A DNA stretch of 64,000 bases from Gemmatimonadota bacterium (GTDB lineage Bacteria; JAAXHH01): assembly GCA_026702745.1 (NCBI GenBank), contig JAPPBT010000078.1:1-64000 (forward strand), read 5' to 3'. The notes beneath the pieces are model-generated. The model had not been told where the DNA came from. It saw only the letters and a list, made by a program, of their open reading frames with translations, and ran no database searches. Shown piece by piece: positions 49,699-58,316 of this stretch (within the stretch, counting starts at the first letter, position 1; the number at the start of each line of letters is the position of its first letter). Position numbers and translations under genes: made by a program.

Positions 49699-51150
49699 AT
49701 GGATCATCATCCCCGAAGAGCGGCCCCGGCGCTCATCATCGCCGGCGGCGCGGGCGTGCGCCTTCAGCCGGTCACCGGCCCGGTGCCCAAACCCCTGTTG
49801 AAGTTATGCGGCGTACCGTTGATCAAGCGGATCATATTGACGGCGGCGCGGGCCGGGGTATCACGCTTCGTTATCGTAACGGGGTACGAGGCGGACCGGT
49901 TTCACGAGGTCCTTTCCAACGATCCCGGCCTGGACGCTCTCGAAATCGAGTGGGTGCATAACGAACGGTGGCATCTGCCCAACGGGGTTTCCGCCCTGGC
50001 CGCCCGTACCCGAATGACGGAACCGTTCGTACTGCTCATGGCCGATCACCTCTTCGAGCAACAGACCCTGGAGCGTCTGCTCGAGGAACCGGTGGCCGAT
50101 GGGGAGTGCCTGCTCGCCGTCGACCGGAAAATCGACCGCGTGTACGACGTGGACGACGCGACCAAGGTCGAAGTGCGAGGGGATAAAGTGGTGCGCATCG
50201 ACAAGGAACTGAAGGCTTTCAACGCGGTGGACACCGGCATGTTCCTTTGTACGCCGGCCCTGTTCAACGCCCTCGATACCGTGAACGGACCGGAGGGTTG
50301 CGCGTTGAGCGACGGCGTCCGGTCGCTTGCCGCGGAAGGGCGGATGCGCGCCTTCGACGTGGGCGATGGTTACTGGCAGGACGTGGATACGCCCGAGATG
50401 CTGGCTTATGGCGAAAGGACGCTGGTGGGACGCCTCGTAAAACCCACCGACGGCTGGGTGTCCCGGCATATCAACCGGCCGATTTCGACCCGGCTCAGCC
50501 GGTGGCTGGTCCGGACGCCGGTCACCCCGAACATGGTGACCCTGATCACGTTTCTGACCGGCCTGGCCGGGGCGTGGTTCGTGCTGGACAGCACCTACTG
50601 GTCGGTGCTGCTGGGCGCATTGCTGTTCCAGGCTTCGTCCATCCTCGACGGCTGCGACGGGGAAGTGGCGGTGCTTACCTTTCGCGAATCGAAATACGGC
50701 TCGTGGCTCGACACGATCACGGACAACCTGACCTACCTGGCGTTCTTCGCGGCCGTGGTCTGGGCCTACGCGGGCGGCTCCGGAGATTCGGTCGTCCGGT
50801 CCCTCGGCCTGGGATCCGTCGTCGTAGTGGCCGCGTCGATACTCGTGATGTATTACTATCTGCTGCAGACCGGGGGGAGCGGCAGCCTGGTCCGGTTCAA
50901 CCGGGCCTTCGAAGAGCACGCCGTCGGGCGGCGGCGACACCTCGCCGCAAGGCTGCTCAACCTGTTCAGGATGATGGCCAAAAGAGATTTCTTTACCATG
51001 CTGCTGCTGGGTTTCGCCGCGCTCGACCTGCTGAACTGGATGTTCTGGACCGTTACGGCCGGCGGCCTGGCCATGGGACTGGCCATATTCATTTCAACGG
51101 GGAGGCTGCTGTCGCGGGATCGGGCGGTGGCCGGGGAAATGCGCTCATGA
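49699..51150 (+). CDS. Bifunctional nucleotidyltransferase / CDP-alcohol phosphotransferase (IPCT-DIPPS-like)
   Basis: A 483-residue fusion. Residues 8-240 are a sugar-phosphate-type nucleotidyltransferase: LIIAGGAGVRLQPVTGPVPKPLL is the NTP-binding signature, with LMADH and the VDVD-type metal Asp. Residues 260-480 are a CDP-alcohol phosphotransferase with about six helices and the motif DGCDGEVAV (317-325), Gly334, Asp338, Asp342; the usual Arg of the motif is Val325. This architecture is known for CTP:inositol-1-phosphate cytidylyltransferase / di-inositol-phosphate phosphate synthase. It would activate an alcohol phosphate with CTP and transfer it to an acceptor. The alcohol (inositol or other) is inferred from family. 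The next gene overlaps its stop by ATGA. Confidence 0.85.
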   Translation: MDHHPRRAAPALIIAGGAGVRLQPVTGPVPKPLLKLCGVPLIKRIILTAARAGVSRFVIVTGYEADRFHEVLSNDPGLDALEIEWVHNERWHLPNGVSALAARTRMTEPFVLLMADHLFEQQTLERLLEEPVADGECLLAVDRKIDRVYDVDDATKVEVRGDKVVRIDKELKAFNAVDTGMFLCTPALFNALDTVNGPEGCALSDGVRSLAAEGRMRAFDVGDGYWQDVDTPEMLAYGERTLVGRLVKPTDGWVSRHINRPISTRLSRWLVRTPVTPNMVTLITFLTGLAGAWFVLDSTYWSVLLGALLFQASSILDGCDGEVAVLTFRESKYGSWLDTITDNLTYLAFFAAVVWAYAGGSGDSVVRSLGLGSVVVVAASILVMYYYLLQTGGSGSLVRFNRAFEEHAVGRRRHLAARLLNLFRMMAKRDFFTMLLLGFAALDLLNWMFWTVTAGGLAMGLAIFISTGRLLSRDRAVAGEMRS

Positions 51151-51932
51151 GCGGGTTGCGGGACCGTGCAAGGGGACTCTTCGCCCTCCGGCTCAGGAAG
51201 GATTTCAACTTCCGCCGGTCCCAGGAAACGGTCCCCGCGTTACGCTGGCTGAAGCCGCGTAAGGACGAGCGTATTCTCGATATCGGTTGCGGAGAAGGGA
51301 CCTACGATTACCGGATCGCCTTGCGAGGCGCCAGGGTGTTCGGTTTCGACCTGGACCGGAAACAGTTGCGCCGTGCCCAGGCCTACCACAAGACGCCCTT
51401 CACGGGATTCGTCTGCGCCCATGCGGACGCGTTTCCCCTTCGTTCCGAGCAGTTCGACACGGTCATGAGCCTGTGTGTCTTCGAGCACCTGCCGGACGAC
51501 CGGCAGACGCTACGTGAGATGTGGCGCGTGTTGCGGCCCGGGGGTCGCATCCTGCTGACGCTGGACAGCCTGAGTCTCGAGGAGATCGGCGAGTCATGGC
51601 GCGACGAGCACCGGAAGCGTCACAGCGTCCTGCAGTTCTACACCCACTCGTCGATCGGCTCGTTGCTGGAAGCCTGTGGATTCAGACTGACAAGACACCG
51701 GTACCTGCTCCGTTCCCGGCTGGACCTGGCGTTGATCCGGTTGAGTTACGCCACGGAGCGCATGCACGCGGTCCCGGCAGCGGCGATCCGGTTGGGACTA
51801 GTTTCGGCCGGCAGGGCGGTATCCGCGGTAATCAACCTGTTCACCGGGAACCAGCGGGGATGGACCCTGTTGATCGAAGCGGACAGAGTGCCCCCGGACT
51901 CGAGCCCGAACCCGGCCCCGGACCCGAATTAG
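51147..51932 (+). CDS. Class I SAM-dependent methyltransferase
   Basis: A 261-residue methyltransferase. ILDIGCGEGTYDYRIA is motif I, VFGFDLDRKQLRRA motif II, FDTVMSLCVFEHLPD motif IV and MWRVLRPGGRILLT the post-motif of the UbiE/Methyltransf_11 group. The start at 51147 overlaps the previous stop (ATGA), so it belongs to the phosphotransferase operon; the open frame upstream to 50247 is a shadow. It could methylate the headgroup or a lipid made by the neighbours. The C-terminus is Pro-rich (PPDSSPNPAPDPN). Confidence 0.85.
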   Translation: MSGLRDRARGLFALRLRKDFNFRRSQETVPALRWLKPRKDERILDIGCGEGTYDYRIALRGARVFGFDLDRKQLRRAQAYHKTPFTGFVCAHADAFPLRSEQFDTVMSLCVFEHLPDDRQTLREMWRVLRPGGRILLTLDSLSLEEIGESWRDEHRKRHSVLQFYTHSSIGSLLEACGFRLTRHRYLLRSRLDLALIRLSYATERMHAVPAAAIRLGLVSAGRAVSAVINLFTGNQRGWTLLIEADRVPPDSSPNPAPDPN

Positions 51933-51945
51933 CGAATCTCCCATC

Positions 51946-53472
51946 ATGACGCATACCCAGGAGCAACCGGCTTTGGTCCGGTCCCGATCCGACGCATCGA
52001 CGATCGCCCGGGGCGCCGCCGTCAATTTCATCGGAACGGTAGCGCGGCTGATCAAGTCCGTGTCGTTCATCGTCCTTACGCGGCTGTTCGGCGCTGAGAT
52101 CTTCGGGCTGTACATGCTCGGATGGACCATCGTGGATCTCGTATCCAAGGTCGGCCAGTTCTCGCTGGACAAGGGGCTGGTCAATTTCATCCCGCGCCTG
52201 CGAGAGGATGGGGAGACGGAGGCCATCCACCGGACCATCGCGCAGGCCCTGGGCGTGGGGCTCCTGCTGAGCGCGGGAATCGGCTCCGCGCTCTATGCCG
52301 CTGCGGCTCCACTGGCGGATGGCCTGCTCGACAAGCCCCGGCTCACCGGCATGCTGCGGCTGCTGGCGGTCGGCCTGCCGCTCATCGCCCTGACCCAGAT
52401 CATACTGGGCGTCACCCGGGCGCACAAGGTCATGAAACACGACGCCATGGTCCGGGGCGCCGTCGAGCCCCTGGTGCTGTTCGGGGCGGCCTGTGTCCTG
52501 TTCTACGCGGGCTGGCGTACCTACGGCATCGCCGCGGCCCACCTGGCCGCGCTGGCCTGCGGACTGCTATACGCCGTTTACGTGTTCACCCGGTTCTATT
52601 CCTGGCGGTCCTGTCTCGTCCACCTGCGGGCACTGCGGGTCGTCACTCCGCTGACCCGCTTCTCGCTGCCGGTCATGGGCTATGAGCTGGTCTACATGTT
52701 CATGATCCGGCTGGACGTGCTCATGGTCGGCTACTTTCTGCCGGCCGCACAGGTGGGCGTTTACGTGATCGCGGTCGAAATCGCCCTGGCGACCAAGAAG
52801 GTCCGCCAGTGGTTCGACCCCGTTTTCAGTCCCATCGTCGCCGAACTGAGTCACCGCAACGACCTGCGGCGGCTGGAGCTCAATCTGCAGCTGGTCACCC
52901 GGTGGGTGCTGACCATCGGCCTGGCGTTCCTCTGCGTGGTGTCGCTGGTCGGTAATGAACTGCTTGGACTTTTCGGCCCCGAATTCGTCGCGGGATTCAT
53001 GGCGATGGTCGTCCTGGCCATGAGCCAGGTCGTCTACGCCGCCATGGGATCGGGCGATACGGTGCTCATCATGTCGGGCCGGCCCTGGCTGAATCTCGTG
53101 AATACGGTCGTGGTCGTGGTGGTCAATTTCGTCCTGAACCTGTGGTTGATACCGGCCCTGGGCATTCTTGGCGCGGCCCTGGGAACGTTGGCGGCCTTCG
53201 GACTGTTGACGCTGATCCGCCTGGCCGAAGTGTATCATCTGTTCCGGATCCTTCCACTGTCCTGGCGCATTCTGAAGCCATGCGCCGCGGCAGTGCCCGC
53301 CTTCGCGTGCGCATACGTGGCGGGCGTCTACGCACCGGACATACCGTGGCTGCGCATGGCCGCGCTGCCCGCGATCTTCCTGGGCTGCTACGTGGGCGTA
53401 CTGGGTCTCCTGGGGTTGGAAGAGGAGGACCGGATCGCCCTCCGGCGCTTGCGCGGACGGAGCGGACCATGA
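51946..53472 (+). CDS. Oligosaccharide/lipid flippase, MATE/MVF (Wzx) family
   Basis: A 508-residue membrane protein with about 12 to 14 helices. The N-terminal GAAVNFIGTVARLIKSVSFIVLTRLFG and LFGAEIFGLYMLGW pattern and the central PVMGYELVYMFMIRLDVLMVGYFLP are typical of polysaccharide-biosynthesis flippases that move lipid-linked saccharides across the inner membrane. It starts 14 bp after the methyltransferase stop and overlaps the second phosphotransferase gene by four bases. In this operon the cargo may be a lipid carrying the CDP-alcohol-derived headgroup; that is inference. Confidence 0.85.
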   Translation: MTHTQEQPALVRSRSDASTIARGAAVNFIGTVARLIKSVSFIVLTRLFGAEIFGLYMLGWTIVDLVSKVGQFSLDKGLVNFIPRLREDGETEAIHRTIAQALGVGLLLSAGIGSALYAAAAPLADGLLDKPRLTGMLRLLAVGLPLIALTQIILGVTRAHKVMKHDAMVRGAVEPLVLFGAACVLFYAGWRTYGIAAAHLAALACGLLYAVYVFTRFYSWRSCLVHLRALRVVTPLTRFSLPVMGYELVYMFMIRLDVLMVGYFLPAAQVGVYVIAVEIALATKKVRQWFDPVFSPIVAELSHRNDLRRLELNLQLVTRWVLTIGLAFLCVVSLVGNELLGLFGPEFVAGFMAMVVLAMSQVVYAAMGSGDTVLIMSGRPWLNLVNTVVVVVVNFVLNLWLIPALGILGAALGTLAAFGLLTLIRLAEVYHLFRILPLSWRILKPCAAAVPAFACAYVAGVYAPDIPWLRMAALPAIFLGCYVGVLGLLGLEEEDRIALRRLRGRSGP

Positions 53473-54803
53473 AATTCAGCGTAGTCCTGTTCGCGGATAC
53501 CGAAGTCTCAGCGGCCGGTGCCGGCCGGTCGATTTACGGTATTTCACTGCTGGAGCGGCACCTCCGGGTCTTCGCTTCACTGGGGGCCCGGCGGGTCACG
53601 GTTGTCGGACCATCACCCGGGCCGGGATCGGACGTCAGGGGATCGGACGTCAGGGGATCGGACGTCAGGGGATCGGACGTCAGGGGATCGAACGTCCGGG
53701 TCGACGGATTCGACGATCGCTGGTACCGGGAACTGGGGGCCGTCGAATGCGTATGTTCGGACGAAAATCCGGCCCGCTGGCTGCCCGGACAGGACGAAAC
53801 GGCCCTGGTCATGGACGCCGGCCACCTGTACGACCATCGGGTTCTACGGGCCATGATCGACGACGGCCGTAACCGGAGCGCCGTGGACTCGTCGGTCAGG
53901 GAATCCTGCAGGCTGCTGGTGGCGGACGCGGACCTCCTCACAGAACTTACGGCGTCCTGGACCGGCTCCGAATCGCTGTGGTCCGCGCTGGACTCGGTGC
54001 AGGAATCGACCTGCCCGGTCTTCGACCTGCGCGAACTGGATCCCTATATCGTGGATCTGCGCCGAAGCCTGCCCCCCTGGTGGCTGGTCGTCGATTCGGA
54101 CCTGAAGATCCGCCGGGCGGAGGCCCTGTTGATCGACGCCGCACAGAAGGGTACGCTGGATTTTCCCGCGGAGTTTATCCATCCGCCCCTGGAAAACCTG
54201 CTTACGAAGTGGATTTCGGCCAGTACCGTGACGCCGAACCAGGTGACCACCCTTTCAATACTGCTCGCCTTTCTGACTACCGGTCTTCTGGCCGTGGGGC
54301 AGATGGGTACGGAGTACCTGGCCGCGGGACTGGTGATCGCTTTCATCGTCGGGGTGCTGGACGGTGTCGACGGCAAATTGGCCCGTGTGACAGTGCGATG
54401 CACCCGGTTCGGGGACCGTTTCGAACACATCCTGGACGTGGTCTGGGAGCTGACCTGGTACTGGGCCCTTGGGTGGATGCTCAGCGGCGGCGGCGAGGCG
54501 GCCGGTCCCTTTGTGCTCGCCACGGTGATCACGTTCTTTTATCTGCTTGACAAGGCGGCTACGGGGATGTTCAAGTCCAGACAGGGTATCGAACTGTTTG
54601 ACTACGCGCCCGTGGACCGCTTCTTTCGCCGTATCGGCGCCCGGCGCAATACGAATGTCCTGGTGTTGCTCGCGGGTTTGGCGGTCGGCATGCTGGAGGA
54701 AGCGTTCACATGCGTGGCGATCTGGACGGTGATCACGGCGGCGTTCCATTGGACGCGGGCGATCTGGCTGCTGTCGCAACCGTCGCCTGCCGATGGGTCT
54801 TGA
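53469..54803 (+). CDS. CDP-alcohol phosphotransferase with degenerate N-terminal nucleotidyltransferase domain
   Basis: A 444-residue relative of the fusion at 49699. The N-terminal 240 residues keep the order of a nucleotidyltransferase fold (SIYGISLLERHLRVFASLGARR resembles PLIKRIILTAARAG) but lack the GGxGxRL and KPLL signatures, so catalysis there is improbable. The C-terminal phosphotransferase has DGVDGKLAR (298-306), Gly315, then Glu319 where Asp is usual, then Asp323. Residues about 53-77 are five GSDVR repeats. It starts at ATG 53469, overlapping the flippase stop (ATGA). Two non-identical phosphotransferases in one operon suggest two transfer steps or a regulatory pair. Confidence 0.78.
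   Translation: MKFSVVLFADTEVSAAGAGRSIYGISLLERHLRVFASLGARRVTVVGPSPGPGSDVRGSDVRGSDVRGSDVRGSNVRVDGFDDRWYRELGAVECVCSDENPARWLPGQDETALVMDAGHLYDHRVLRAMIDDGRNRSAVDSSVRESCRLLVADADLLTELTASWTGSESLWSALDSVQESTCPVFDLRELDPYIVDLRRSLPPWWLVVDSDLKIRRAEALLIDAAQKGTLDFPAEFIHPPLENLLTKWISASTVTPNQVTTLSILLAFLTTGLLAVGQMGTEYLAAGLVIAFIVGVLDGVDGKLARVTVRCTRFGDRFEHILDVVWELTWYWALGWMLSGGGEAAGPFVLATVITFFYLLDKAATGMFKSRQGIELFDYAPVDRFFRRIGARRNTNVLVLLAGLAVGMLEEAFTCVAIWTVITAAFHWTRAIWLLSQPSPADGS
53624..53698. repeat. 15-bp tandem repeat, five copies
   Basis: GGGATCGGACGTCAG repeats exactly four times, with a fifth diverged copy. It encodes the GSDVR block of the degenerate nucleotidyltransferase domain. Near identity implies recent expansion. 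Confidence 0.95.
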
Positions 54804-54850
54804 TACCGCCTGTCGACAGGACGGGTACCACCGGTCTAGAGAACGAGAAG

Positions 54851-54872
54851 AACCGGGTGAGCTCGCCCGGTT
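54851..54872. terminator. Hairpin after the second phosphotransferase gene
   Basis: AACCGGGTGAGCTCGCCCGGTT is a palindrome with one wobble, 48 bp after the stop, followed only by TGTCG. It is likely a pause or weak terminator. The downstream gap to 55019 contains TATACT (54939-54944) but no convincing -35. Confidence 0.45.
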
Positions 54873-55019
54873 TGTCGCTGCCGAGCATGGACCGGCCTTT
54901 GCTATTAGTTGGATCAATAGGCGGTCGGGTGCGTCTAATATACTTGAGAAAGCGTGCATTTCCGATTACGGTGGGTCGATTTGAACGGTGAGAATGTTCC
55001 TGTGTTTAGCGGAGGTGAC

Positions 55020-56465
55020 GTGATTCGTATTCTGGTCTACATCCTGGCGGCATCGCTGATCTCGGGGCCTGTATTGGCGCAGGGACCGGGCGGACTCGTT
55101 CAGGCCGACCGGGCTGACCAGGCTGACGACCAGGTTGATGACCAGGCTGTCCAGGCTGTCCAGGCTGTCCAGGCTGTCCAGGCTGTCCGGATGACGCTGG
55201 ATCAATGCGTGGACCGGGCGTTGCGGGTCAGTCCGGACATCGAACAGGCGGTCCTTACCGTCGAGGGTCTTGAAGCCAGGTTGAGCGAAGCGAGATTCGC
55301 GGGCATCACACCCCGGTTGGAGTGGACCAATATCTTCGGTCCCGCGCCGGGTATAGAAGGCGATACGGAAGAGATCGAGACCATCCGGAGTGACCTGGGC
55401 GACCTAGGCGTTTTCTCACGCACGCAGATCGAGCTGGTCCAGCCGCTGTACACCTTCGGGAAGCTCAGTAATGCGAAGAAGGCGGCCGGGTACGGTCTCG
55501 AAGCGGGGGAGGCGGCCGTGGAATCCCGGAAATTCGACGTGGCGTTCCAGGTGAGGAAGTTATTCTACGGTCTCGTACTGGCCAGGGAACTCAGTGACAT
55601 CATCCTGGATAGCGTAGAAAAGGTACAGGAGGCCCGGGACCGCGTAAACGAGATGATCGAGGAAGACTCGGAAGACGTCGGCCAGAACGACCTGTTGAAA
55701 ATCGATGTCTTTGAATTCGAAGTGCAGCAGAGCCGGGCGCGGGCCGAGAAGTCGATCGAACTGGGGAGGGCGGCGCTGAAGGCCTTGCTCGAAATAGATC
55801 GGTCCATCGATTTCGATATCGTCCATACGGCCGCGGATACCGAAACGGCGGACCTCGATGAACTGGACGTTTATGTAGAAAGGGCGAAGAACCGGCGGTA
55901 CGACATCCGGCAACTGAGGGCCGGAGTGCTGGCCCGCCGGGCGCTGCTGAAGGTGGCCAGGAGCGACTTCTACCCCCAGATTGCCCTGGCGGGATCACTT
56001 CAGTGGGGTATCGCGCCGCACAGGCCGGAGCTCGACAATCCTTTTCTCCGGGACGAGTTCAATTTCCTTCGCGGCGGCGCCGTGATTACCTTGCGCCAGA
56101 ACTTCAATTTCGGCCTGACACGCGCCAAATATATTGCCCGGAAAGTGGAACTGGAAGCGCTGGAGAGCAAGGAATCCCAGGCGATGAGCGCGGTCGCGCT
56201 GCAGGTGGAGCAGACCTACCGCGACGTGATCGAGGCCCGTACCAACGTGGTCAACAGCGACCGGGCGCTCCGCTCCGCCAGGGCATGGCTGACATCGGCT
56301 CAACTGGGTTTCGACGTTACCGGAGACAGTTCGGAACTGCTGGACGCTTTCACCGCGCATGCGAAGATGCAACATGCGCACAGGCAGTCGCTGTACCAGT
56401 ACCGGGTTTCGCTGGCCGAACTCGATCATGTGACCGGCAACGAGGTTTACAATGGACGGCGTTAA
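55020..56465 (+). CDS. TolC-family outer-membrane channel
   Basis: An outer-membrane efflux protein of about 481 residues. GTG 55020 after GGAGGT is chosen because it begins a signal peptide directly (IRILVYILAASLISGPVLA). The frame is open upstream to 54954. After a repeat-containing linker (QAVQAVQAV) two TolC repeats follow: MTLDQCVDRALRVSPDI opens the first, LVQPLYTFGKLSNA and long coiled-coil helices follow, and the second has QNFNFGLTRAKY and SSELLDAFTAH. There is no adaptor or pump gene nearby, unusual for TolC; it lies in a run of envelope genes instead. Confidence 0.9.
   Translation: MIRILVYILAASLISGPVLAQGPGGLVQADRADQADDQVDDQAVQAVQAVQAVQAVRMTLDQCVDRALRVSPDIEQAVLTVEGLEARLSEARFAGITPRLEWTNIFGPAPGIEGDTEEIETIRSDLGDLGVFSRTQIELVQPLYTFGKLSNAKKAAGYGLEAGEAAVESRKFDVAFQVRKLFYGLVLARELSDIILDSVEKVQEARDRVNEMIEEDSEDVGQNDLLKIDVFEFEVQQSRARAEKSIELGRAALKALLEIDRSIDFDIVHTAADTETADLDELDVYVERAKNRRYDIRQLRAGVLARRALLKVARSDFYPQIALAGSLQWGIAPHRPELDNPFLRDEFNFLRGGAVITLRQNFNFGLTRAKYIARKVELEALESKESQAMSAVALQVEQTYRDVIEARTNVVNSDRALRSARAWLTSAQLGFDVTGDSSELLDAFTAHAKMQHAHRQSLYQYRVSLAELDHVTGNEVYNGRR
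55143..55187. repeat. 9-bp tandem repeat, five copies
   Basis: CCAGGCTGT repeats exactly five times, giving Gln-Ala-Val five times between signal peptide and mature TolC-like domain. Confidence 0.95.
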
Positions 56466-56504
56466 AGTACAGAACGGCTATGAAGCACGGAACGGAGGAC
56501 GGGC

Positions 56505-57485
56505 ATGAACCATAGACGTGCGGGGACGGGCATGGAGCGTGGTTTACCGACGGACAGGGCGCGGGGAACGTTGACGGTCATGGAGGGTGGAATTCCAGCG
56601 GGCAAAGCGCGGGGCTGGCCGGCCGGCCGGACCTTCGGTTTGCTGGCGGGCGCCGTCCTGCTGATCTGCGCCGCGTTCATCGATCCACCTTCAGTCTATC
56701 GCACGGACACGGAAACACAGGTGCTGTCGCCCCGGGAGTTCGGGATGGTCGGGGCATCCTGGACGGCCTGGACGGCCTGGCCGCGGACCGCCGCGTTCGT
56801 TCCGGGCGTCGCGTGGGCGGACCATGCGGACTATGCGTTCCCTCCCCAGCGGGGCGATGACCAAGGAAAGTCCATCACGATCGAAGCCTTCGACGATTCG
56901 GCCCCGGGCGGCTTCCCCCTGACCTGGAAAGCCTGGCGGGGCAACGACGACCAGGCCCGCAGTCTGTACACGATCCGGGAGGAGAAGGGCAACCGGTATC
57001 TCCACGCGGCCGACGACGGCACCTCCATCATCATTCTCAAGCCAGTCAGCGAATGGGATGCAAATAAATACCCGGTGCTGTCCTGGCGGTGGAGGGCGAC
57101 GGTCCTGCCCGAAGGCGGCGATGAACGCATCCGTACCAAAAACGACAGTTCCGTGGCCGTATACGTGGTCCTGGACCAGAACTTCATCGGCGTGCCCAAG
57201 ACCCTGAAATATGTCTGGAGCACCACCGCGCCGGTCGGCACCCACTACCGCCGCGAAGGCATCGGCCGCCCCCACGTGATCGTGCTCGAGAGCGGGAAGG
57301 AGAAGCTCGGACAGTGGGTCGAGGAGTCGGTCGACGTGCATGCGGACTATGTCCGTATCTTTGGGAAGAAGCCGCCCCGGAAAGCCGTAGGGATCGGCAT
57401 TCTGACGGATGGCAACGCGACGGGATCGGACTCCAGGGGAGATTACGACGATTTCGTGGTTCATCGACGGGACACCGGATCCTGA
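56505..57485 (+). CDS. DUF3047 family protein
   Basis: A protein of up to 326 residues with a DUF3047 domain in the C-terminal 210 residues: FDDSAPGGFPLTWKAWRG, LSWRWRATVLPEGGDER, KNDSSVAVYVVLD, TLKYVWSTTAP, GIGILTDGNATGS. DUF3047 has no known function. The N-terminus is low in complexity with a hydrophobic stretch at about 44-61 (FGLLAGAVLLICAAFI), a likely signal or anchor, so it acts outside the cytoplasm. ATG 56580 is a possible shorter start. It sits 39 bp after TolC and is followed by a repeat-filled gap. Confidence 0.8.
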   Translation: MNHRRAGTGMERGLPTDRARGTLTVMEGGIPAGKARGWPAGRTFGLLAGAVLLICAAFIDPPSVYRTDTETQVLSPREFGMVGASWTAWTAWPRTAAFVPGVAWADHADYAFPPQRGDDQGKSITIEAFDDSAPGGFPLTWKAWRGNDDQARSLYTIREEKGNRYLHAADDGTSIIILKPVSEWDANKYPVLSWRWRATVLPEGGDERIRTKNDSSVAVYVVLDQNFIGVPKTLKYVWSTTAPVGTHYRREGIGRPHVIVLESGKEKLGQWVEESVDVHADYVRIFGKKPPRKAVGIGILTDGNATGSDSRGDYDDFVVHRRDTGS

Positions 57486-57488
57486 CCC

Positions 57489-57560
57489 GGCCAATCCGGC
57501 CAATCCGGGTGATCGGGCCAGACCGGGTGATCGGGCCAGACCGGGTGATCGAGACGGTTC
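57489..57560. repeat. 9-bp and 18-bp tandem repeats between genes
   Basis: GGCCAATCC twice, then GGGTGATCGGGCCAGACC twice exactly (57507-57542) and a third partial copy, directly after the DUF3047 stop. Confidence 0.9.
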
Positions 57561-57636
57561 GGGCGATCCCGTGGGGTCGTGTGACCCTGCCAATTCGTGC
57601 AATCGGTCCTGCAGCATGAAAGGATGGAGGTGGGGA

Positions 57637-58236
57637 ATGCAAGTGAATCGCCGTGCGGTCCGCCGCCTGGGACGCCTTGCCGCCTGGGCTGCGGTGTCGC
57701 TGCTGGCTTTTGGGAGTTACGCGCAGGAATACTCGCCCATCGAGACGCTGAAACAGCGGGACGCCGCGCTACGCGCCCTGGACGGGGCCGCCACCGAAGC
57801 GGCAATGGACAGCCTGGTGCGCCATGCCGTCGTCTCAGGGTTCGATTTCGAGCGGCACAGCCGCATTTCACTCGGCAGACACTGGCGGGAGCGGACGGAC
57901 GCCGAACGGGAGGAGTTCGTTTCGGTCCTGCGAAGGTGGACCGAAAGCCGGGCCCTGGACAAGCTGCGCAAGCGGTCGGACAGGACGACCTACGACGGGG
58001 AAGAGACCCGGGGCAGCCGCTCGCTGGTGAGAACGACGGTATGGTACAAGGGCACCAAAACCCTCGTCGACTACAAGATGGAGCTGAAAGCGGGGGAATG
58101 GCTCATCTATGACATGGTCATCGACGGGGCGAGCGTTGCGCTGGCCAACCGGGACGCATTCTACAAGAAAATCAGCAGGACATCCTACGACGAACTGCTC
58201 AACACTCTCCGTGCGAAAACCCTTGAAATCGAATAG
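57637..58236 (+). CDS. MlaC/Ttg2D-like periplasmic phospholipid-binding protein
   Basis: A 199-residue exported protein. ATG 57637 with GGAGG six bases upstream is chosen over 57616. Signal peptide residues 1-29 end in FGSYA. The mature part is the MlaC/ABC-toluene-tolerance fold: helical N-terminal half, then FEVSLGR-like (RISLGRHW), a central strand pair (RTTVWYKGTKTLVDYKMEL) and the conserved WLIYDMVIDGASV with NRDAFYKKI. MlaC carries phospholipids between membranes. No MlaFED transporter is in the window, so it may work with other local genes (TolC, DUF3047). Confidence 0.8.
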   Translation: MQVNRRAVRRLGRLAAWAAVSLLAFGSYAQEYSPIETLKQRDAALRALDGAATEAAMDSLVRHAVVSGFDFERHSRISLGRHWRERTDAEREEFVSVLRRWTESRALDKLRKRSDRTTYDGEETRGSRSLVRTTVWYKGTKTLVDYKMELKAGEWLIYDMVIDGASVALANRDAFYKKISRTSYDELLNTLRAKTLEIE

Positions 58237-58316
58237 CGAAACGAGTATACTCTCAAGCCTGTACTGTATACTTGAATTGAGTAATGTAACGATGTCCTAA
58301 GTTTTTAGGAGACGGA

